This document shows, one piece after another, positions 59,637-64,000 of a DNA stretch of 64,000 bases. A program made the translations under genes and the position numbers. The DNA lies in contig RPFO01000497.1 in the NCBI GenBank assembly GCA_009746045.1, positions 824,970 to 888,969 on the forward strand, in the 5' to 3' direction. The stretch is from Mesostigma viride (lineage: Eukaryota; Streptophyta; Mesostigmatophyceae; Mesostigmatales; Mesostigmataceae). The notes under the pieces were generated by a model, which was not told the DNA's origin, ran no database searches, and saw only the letters and a list, made by a program, of their open reading frames with translations. Each line of letters opens with the position of its first letter. Position 1 is the stretch's first letter.

Positions 59637-60770
59637 TCTTCGACGGTGCCAGACCCGGCTTTTTCGACATGCCACCCATCAAGATACTGGAGCTCGTGTT
59701 TTATGGGTCATACGCCTCCATTTTCGACCTGTGCCAGCGCCTTCACAGCCATTACCGCCTCCGCACTGGACCTGACGGCCGGTTTACTCACCGACCTGAG
59801 AACCTGGCCCGCTGGTCTCGCCCCCGTCTTCAGCTCGCCGCCCTCTTTTCCATCCTTGACCGCTCTGTCACGGACCTCTGGACCCCCTCCCCCTTGACCG
59901 AATCCACCTTCCTCCTCCACCTCCAAGAAACCATCTCACAGCACGTGACGCCCCTAGCTGCAGATGTGGCAGCTGTGGGTCGCACGCTGGCTGCTGAGCT
60001 CCCCACCATCCCCACCGCCACCGCCACCCTCCTCGCCTCCACCCCCCCCCTCCGCCTCCACCGACTCCATCACCGCCCAGCTCCGCGACATTGACCAACG
60101 TCTTAAGGATAATGCCATCGCTATCGAGGTCCTGCAGAACACCGCGGGCCTCACCGCCCAGGCGGTGAAGGACATTGCCGCCAAGCCAGCCTCTGCTGGC
60201 CTGGCCGGCGATGCTCCTCCCATCACGACCTGGGCGGACATGCTTAAGCAGCACACCACCTCCACCACCTCCGCCGTCGCAGCCCAGCTCCAGCGGCAGA
60301 CGCTTGACCTCCGCGAGGAGGCCGAGCTTGCCAAGCGCAGCCTTAACGTCATTGTCAAGAACCTCGACATGGAGGAAGGTGAGAATTCCGAGAAGCTTGC
60401 ACGTGCGTTTGAGAGAGAAATTCTTAGTCGCATGGGCCTTACTGGTGAGATCGACCTGGTCGCCCACCGCCTTCCCCGCGCGCGGGGTAAGGCAGGGCCG
60501 CCCCCGCTCCTTCTCACCTTTAAGACCCCGGCGGACAAGATTTCTTTTCTCCGACGCCGCAAGCGGCTCGAGAAGACTCTCTTCACCCTTGACGACGACT
60601 TGACCCTGGCGCAGCAACAACGGCGACGGGAGCTATGGCCCACCTACCTCCAGCTCCGGCAGACCAAGGCGGGGCAGCCGGTGTACTGGAAGGGGGCGGC
60701 CATCTACGTCGGCCACAAGCCCTGGCAGGCGACCCCCGCGGCCCCAACGACTCCAGACGCCCCAGCTTAG
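59637..60770 (+). pseudogene. L1-type ORF1 protein, 5' truncated, one frameshift
   Basis: The frame enters from the target site without an ATG and reads GARPGFFDMPPIKILELVFY onward. It shifts at the C9 run 60042-60050 and continues to DAPA and TAG. The second frame shows a Pro-rich stretch, a heptad-like helical region (ITAQLRDIDQRLKDNAIAIE), and LNVIVKNLDMEEGENSEKLA of the RRM-like domain. RLPRARGKAGPPPLLLTFK and LDDDLTLAQQQRRRELWPTY of the C-terminal domain follow. ORF1 proteins coat element RNA and act as chaperones. The order coiled coil, RRM, C-terminal domain is the usual L1 layout. Confidence 0.75.
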
Positions 60771-61212
60771 GGGAATACAGCAGTAGTAGTGTAGAATAGA
60801 TAGACCGTGGCCATGTACATGTACGCCTCCTAGAGGCACTATCCTAGCTAAGCCACACGCTTTATTTAATCATGTACATGTGTGCCTATGATGTGCCACA
60901 CTCCAGATGATGCCTAGCTTTATTTAGCTATGTTGTGCCCATGCAGGGAGTAACTCTCTGCTGAGACGCCATGCCCTAGCCTTTTTGTATAGCTATGCTG
61001 ATCTTCCCCCCCATGACAGGCTCCCCCTTCGCTGGGCATAGCTTGAAGATCATGGGGATGCAAGTGCCCTGGTGCACCTAGAGCAAGGGTCCTTTACATC
61101 CCCACCCTTGCAGGAAGTAGCTTAGGATGTATGATAGGCCATATGCCCCCTCTCAAGGGCTATGTGCTACATATACTCCCAACGGAGTTATGTTACAATT
61201 CAATTCAATTCA
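59637..61212 (+). mobile_element. ORF1-only LINE ('half-LINE'), copy C
   Basis: Flanked by a 12-bp target duplication ATGCATAGTTGT (59625-59636 and 61213-61224). It contains ORF1 to TAG at 60770, a 440-bp 3' UTR homologous to copies A and B, and a (CAATT)n tail. There is no trace of endonuclease or reverse transcriptase. Confidence 0.85.
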
Positions 61213-61225
61213 ATGCATAGTTGTC

Positions 61226-62170
61226 TCACTTAATCTAGTCAATCGAATCCATCGGGGTTGACGAATTAAACTCGTGCACACAATCATACCGCGGCTTAAG
61301 AAACAATTGATCACACCACATTGGACCGCAATGCGTTGATCAAGAAATATCAAGGAGACAACCAGCGCAGGCCAGAAATCGAGAGATGCGTTGATCAAGA
61401 AATATAATTGTCTCCTTGATAATTGTGTCTAGTTATCTCAGTAAGTTAGACAAGTAATATCCTTGACTACTTCTGTGGAACTGAAAGTGGTCAACGAGCA
61501 AGAGGCTTTGAGGATGGATGAATTATGCGAACCTTATTGTACCATGTTAGATTAGATCACAACAAACGTTCCAGCAATGGCAACCCATACGTCCTAATCT
61601 CAACGTGCATGTCGAGCATGCTCCACCGTTAGCCTGAAATGGACCAATCAGGTTACAGCATCACAAGGTAAGATTCTTTCGTCCCTCTAACTAGACACGT
61701 AACACAAGAGCACACAAACCAGCCTGGCATAATCCAGACGTGGAATCACCGAATCTTGATAAGCATTGGAGTCCTAAAATATCTAGGCAAGACTTGGCAG
61801 AACCGACCAACTAATAACCCCACGTGGATCAGGCCACGACCAATGAGGGTCTAAACAAGTCAGTTGACAAAGTCCAGGTCTCGAAATATCTCTGCACGTG
61901 GGAAACCTCATAACTAGCTCAATACTCATCCAAAAGGCCTCAAATAAAATCCCAAACTATTACAAAACTCAGGATGTAACAACAAGTCAGATTTGGTTGT
62001 TACATATTGACATGTCAAGCAAATGTGGGTCAGCAAGTATTGACTGTCCTCCCTAATGGTGGCGGTTGCTAGGGAACATCCAGTAATGTTATCCTGAGGG
62101 GGGGCACTCAGGGTTTAAGGGAACTCCCACAGCAACCTTGGGTTGGTACCACAATGCATGGCACTACCCA
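61226..62170. other. Spacer
   Basis: No gene seen apart from the small family X insertion at 61331-61405. Base composition is ordinary. Confidence 0.5.
61331..61405 (-). mobile_element. 35-bp family X 3'-end insertion with 20-bp target duplication
   Basis: ATGCGTTGATCAAGAAATAT occurs at 61331-61350 and 61386-61405. Between them is CAAGGAGACAACCAGCGCAG plus GCCAGAAATCGAGAG (61351-61385), the complement of the family X 3' end. A partial plus-strand end (GTCTCCTTGAT) follows at 61411. Confidence 0.8.
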
Positions 62171-62352
62171 ACGCCAGCGGCGGCGGCGGCCCGGCTAAGG
62201 CGGTGGCGGCCCAAAGGAGGCGGCGGCGGCAGCGGCGGCCCGGAGGAGGGGGCAGCGGCGGCCCAAAGGAGGAGGCGGCGGCGGCGGCCCGGAGGCGGCG
62301 GCAGCAGCGGCGGCCCGGAGGCGGCAGCGGCCCGGAGGAGGCGGCGGCGGCC
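62171..62352. repeat. GGC/GGA-rich trinucleotide-like repeat
   Basis: Imperfect GGCGGCGGC and CCCGGAGGAGG blocks span about 180 bp, with recurring GCGGCGGCCCGGAGG. All frames give Gly/Ala/Arg/Pro strings. It is treated as low complexity, not a gene. Confidence 0.85.
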
Positions 62353-63239
62353 ATTGAAACCACCACTCAGTTGGACAGCCTACACGAGCTTTCACCAACA
62401 AAGCCGGACATGTCAAACTACCAGTGAAGATTCGCTTTTTGCACCCGAGTGGGTTGAGAGCCCACTACTCGTCTAGCCACTAAATCGGCACATGCCAAAC
62501 CAGCCACTTCAGGCTAGCTTCAACCATGGTTGAACCACCGTCAACATGAGCGGCTCAACACATGTAGTGAACGTTGGAACTGATGGGAAGCACAGATGTC
62601 CACCGGGGGAAGTGATGGCACCACGGCTCCATCGCAAGCAAGGGCCACTAGACCTACTGTCCACACCATGATGGCTGATTGAGCTTCAAACGTTGCCAAG
62701 AATTATGATGATGGCACCACTGATATGCCACATCCTTGATGATAAGTGTAGCAATAGTAGCCGGTCCGCAGCAGCAAGAAGATATGTCGCATGCAGCGCC
62801 ACGTAGGTCCGTCCACCATGCGCCGCACCTGCAAGTGTGGAGACTAGGGCATGGTTGCATGTCTGGGGGTGGCCTTGTACATTTGGGAGGAGTTGGCGCC
62901 ACATGTATAAGTAACGCAAAGAAACCAAGAACTCAAGTCCATCGTTGAAAGAAAATACACACATGAGATTCAAGGCCACATCTCACGATCATGGAGGCAG
63001 CCAACAAGCACTACAATGGACACCACAACTCCAACATTCCATTATAGGGCTTAAAGCCAAACACCGCAAAATGTTCGGGAGCAAGACAATGGCCCGGCAC
63101 ATATGTTTGAGATACTCACATTACACTACGGCAAGAAGATGTTCAATGTTGATACGAAGTTTTGCCGAGGAAACGCACCAACTTACAACAAACACAGATG
63201 AAATGTAGCCAGGATACACATGTTGTCCCGCTTAGGATT
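62353..63239. other. Spacer inside the long inverted repeat
   Basis: No convincing frame. Short frames on both strands lack domains. Introns of a gene read on the minus strand from 63854 cannot be excluded. Confidence 0.4.
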
Positions 63240-63854
63240 GTTAACGTGAAGATGGATGTGCCGCAAAGGATGTAGGCAGCCTGTGGTGCATAGAAGTTGC
63301 ACCTTCCCTAATGCACATAGCAAGCGCTGCCATGCTAGCAACATTGCCAGCAAATACCTCCAAATGATCCATGAGGGCATTGACCTCGTGAAGGTGCATT
63401 GAGGTTGCAGTTTCATATTCGCTCATGGGAGTTGGGGTTGCGAAGAAGCACTGCCAACACTTGGAGCAGACGCGGCATTGCTAGGGCAGTTGCCGTGACC
63501 AAGAGAAGCAACGAACCCGCCCCGGGCCCGGGCCCGCTTCGGAGTACCCGTAGCCTCACCGACAACGCTTCCACCAAGAGTTGCAGAGACCTTGCGTTTT
63601 GACGTGGGTGGCTCGTTGGGATGGTGTGCTCTTTGTTTACGTGGTTGTTTTCCCCGACCACGGGGTGGAGGACCTAAAGGGTTTTCTACCACCAACGGCG
63701 TGGTGGCCAGGTTCTTTCTTACGCCACGTTCAAAATCACCGTTCATAAACACTTTACGCGGCCGCCTTGGCATGGTATGGCCCATAGGCCGCCATCTTGA
63801 CCCACGAGTATGAGCCAGTAGGCTGCGCTTTCCGTTCGTTTCGTCCCTGATCAC
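63240..63854 (-). CDS. Putative basic protein inside the inverted-repeat element
   Basis: A 143-codon minus-strand frame (63854-63423) contains MPRRPRKVFMNGDFERGVRK, PPPRGRGKQPRKQR and PTSKRKVSATLGGS, with many Arg, Lys and Pro, like a nuclear N-terminal region. A second frame (63426-63241) reads MSEYETATSMHLHEVNALMD and then ASMAALAMCIREGATSMHHR. The two could be exons or frameshifted parts of one gene. No family is recognised. Its place just inside the right inverted repeat suggests a protein of that element, but this is conjecture. Confidence 0.3.
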
Positions 63855-64000
63855 AATGTTTCCGGCTCATGCCGCCGCGTCTGCAAGCGTTACCCGTATT
63901 TATCGGCCCACACCGTTCCTTTCGCAAGCGTTACCCGTATTTATCGACGCGTACCGTAGCCTCTTGTCATTGTCATCTGTCATCGGGTGCGCCCAGCACC
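63811..64000 (-). repeat. Right arm of the long inverted repeat (cut by window end)
   Basis: From TATGAGCCAGTAGGCTGCGC to the last base, CGCCCAGCACC, this is the reverse complement of 57153-57346. The arms are about 6.5 kb apart. Because the window stops here, the outer boundary and any target duplication are unseen. Confidence 0.9.

Noticed and set aside
59282-61224. L1 twin-priming inversion
   Set aside because: The two inverted parts come from different element regions (an ORF2 end and an ORF1 half-LINE), and there is a middle copy of the target duplication, so two insertions are simpler.
62115-62476. Gly/Arg/Pro-rich proteins from GGC repeats
   Set aside because: Trinucleotide-like low complexity with all frames open.

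Overview
The window is nuclear DNA of a eukaryote and is dominated by repeats. Phase-0 spliceosomal introns with GT-AG ends, a copia-class retrotransposon with a plant-type primer site, LINE-type retroelements, hAT, MULE-like and piggyBac-like DNA elements, degenerate CCCTAAA-type telomere motifs and a fragment of a plastid-type tRNA-Ser together suggest a photosynthetic protist or alga, most likely of the green lineage. The species cannot be fixed from sequence alone.

Layout. 1-1.44 kb holds no gene, only GC-rich hairpins and a tRNA-like Pol III motif. 1.44-5.45 kb is a domain built on one exact 14-bp palindrome, CCAACGGCCGTTGG. It is arrayed nine times upstream of a four-exon gene (2129-5389), occurs six more times inside two introns and once just downstream. 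The gene looks like a DDE/RNase H-fold transposase-like family member with three reading-frame breaks, each at a G run. 5.59-38.04 kb is a very large low-complexity block bracketed by outward-facing telomere-like motifs. It has a GT-rich part (5.64-7.42 kb), then about 23 kb (roughly 575 copies) of a 40-bp satellite, then CA repeats. The satellite unit has almost no stop codon in any frame, so the multi-kilobase open frames there are artefacts. The satellite shows nested duplications (offsets about 0.53, 1.0, 1.5 and 5.04 kb). It is split by a young LTR retrotransposon (27805-32791, TSD AACTG, LTRs 745 bp with 3 differences) that carries only gag and protease, and by a tandem 1460 + 549 bp insert (33806-35814).

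38-40.7 kb brings the 14-bp palindrome back. From 40.7 kb to the end is a graveyard of nested mobile elements. It contains an ORF2 LINE with reverse transcriptase, precisely interrupted by a 1.7-kb piggyBac-like element (TTAA); ORF1-only 'half-LINEs' with (CAATT)n tails; a dispersed family with a constant 3' end and 14-27 bp target duplications (called family X here); and a hAT element (8-bp TSD) containing a MULE-like element (9-bp TSD) containing a family X copy. A pair of near-identical inverted repeats of at least 190 bp lies at 57.15 kb and at the right window edge.

The only apparently intact ordinary gene is a single-exon SAM-dependent methyltransferase of 307 residues at 54846-55769, with a TATA-like box and a downstream AATAAA. 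The hAT element sits about 330 bp upstream of its start. Everything else is explained by mobile elements, satellites or unassigned spacer. Several coding breaks fall in G or C homopolymers, so assembly error must be excluded before they are called mutations.
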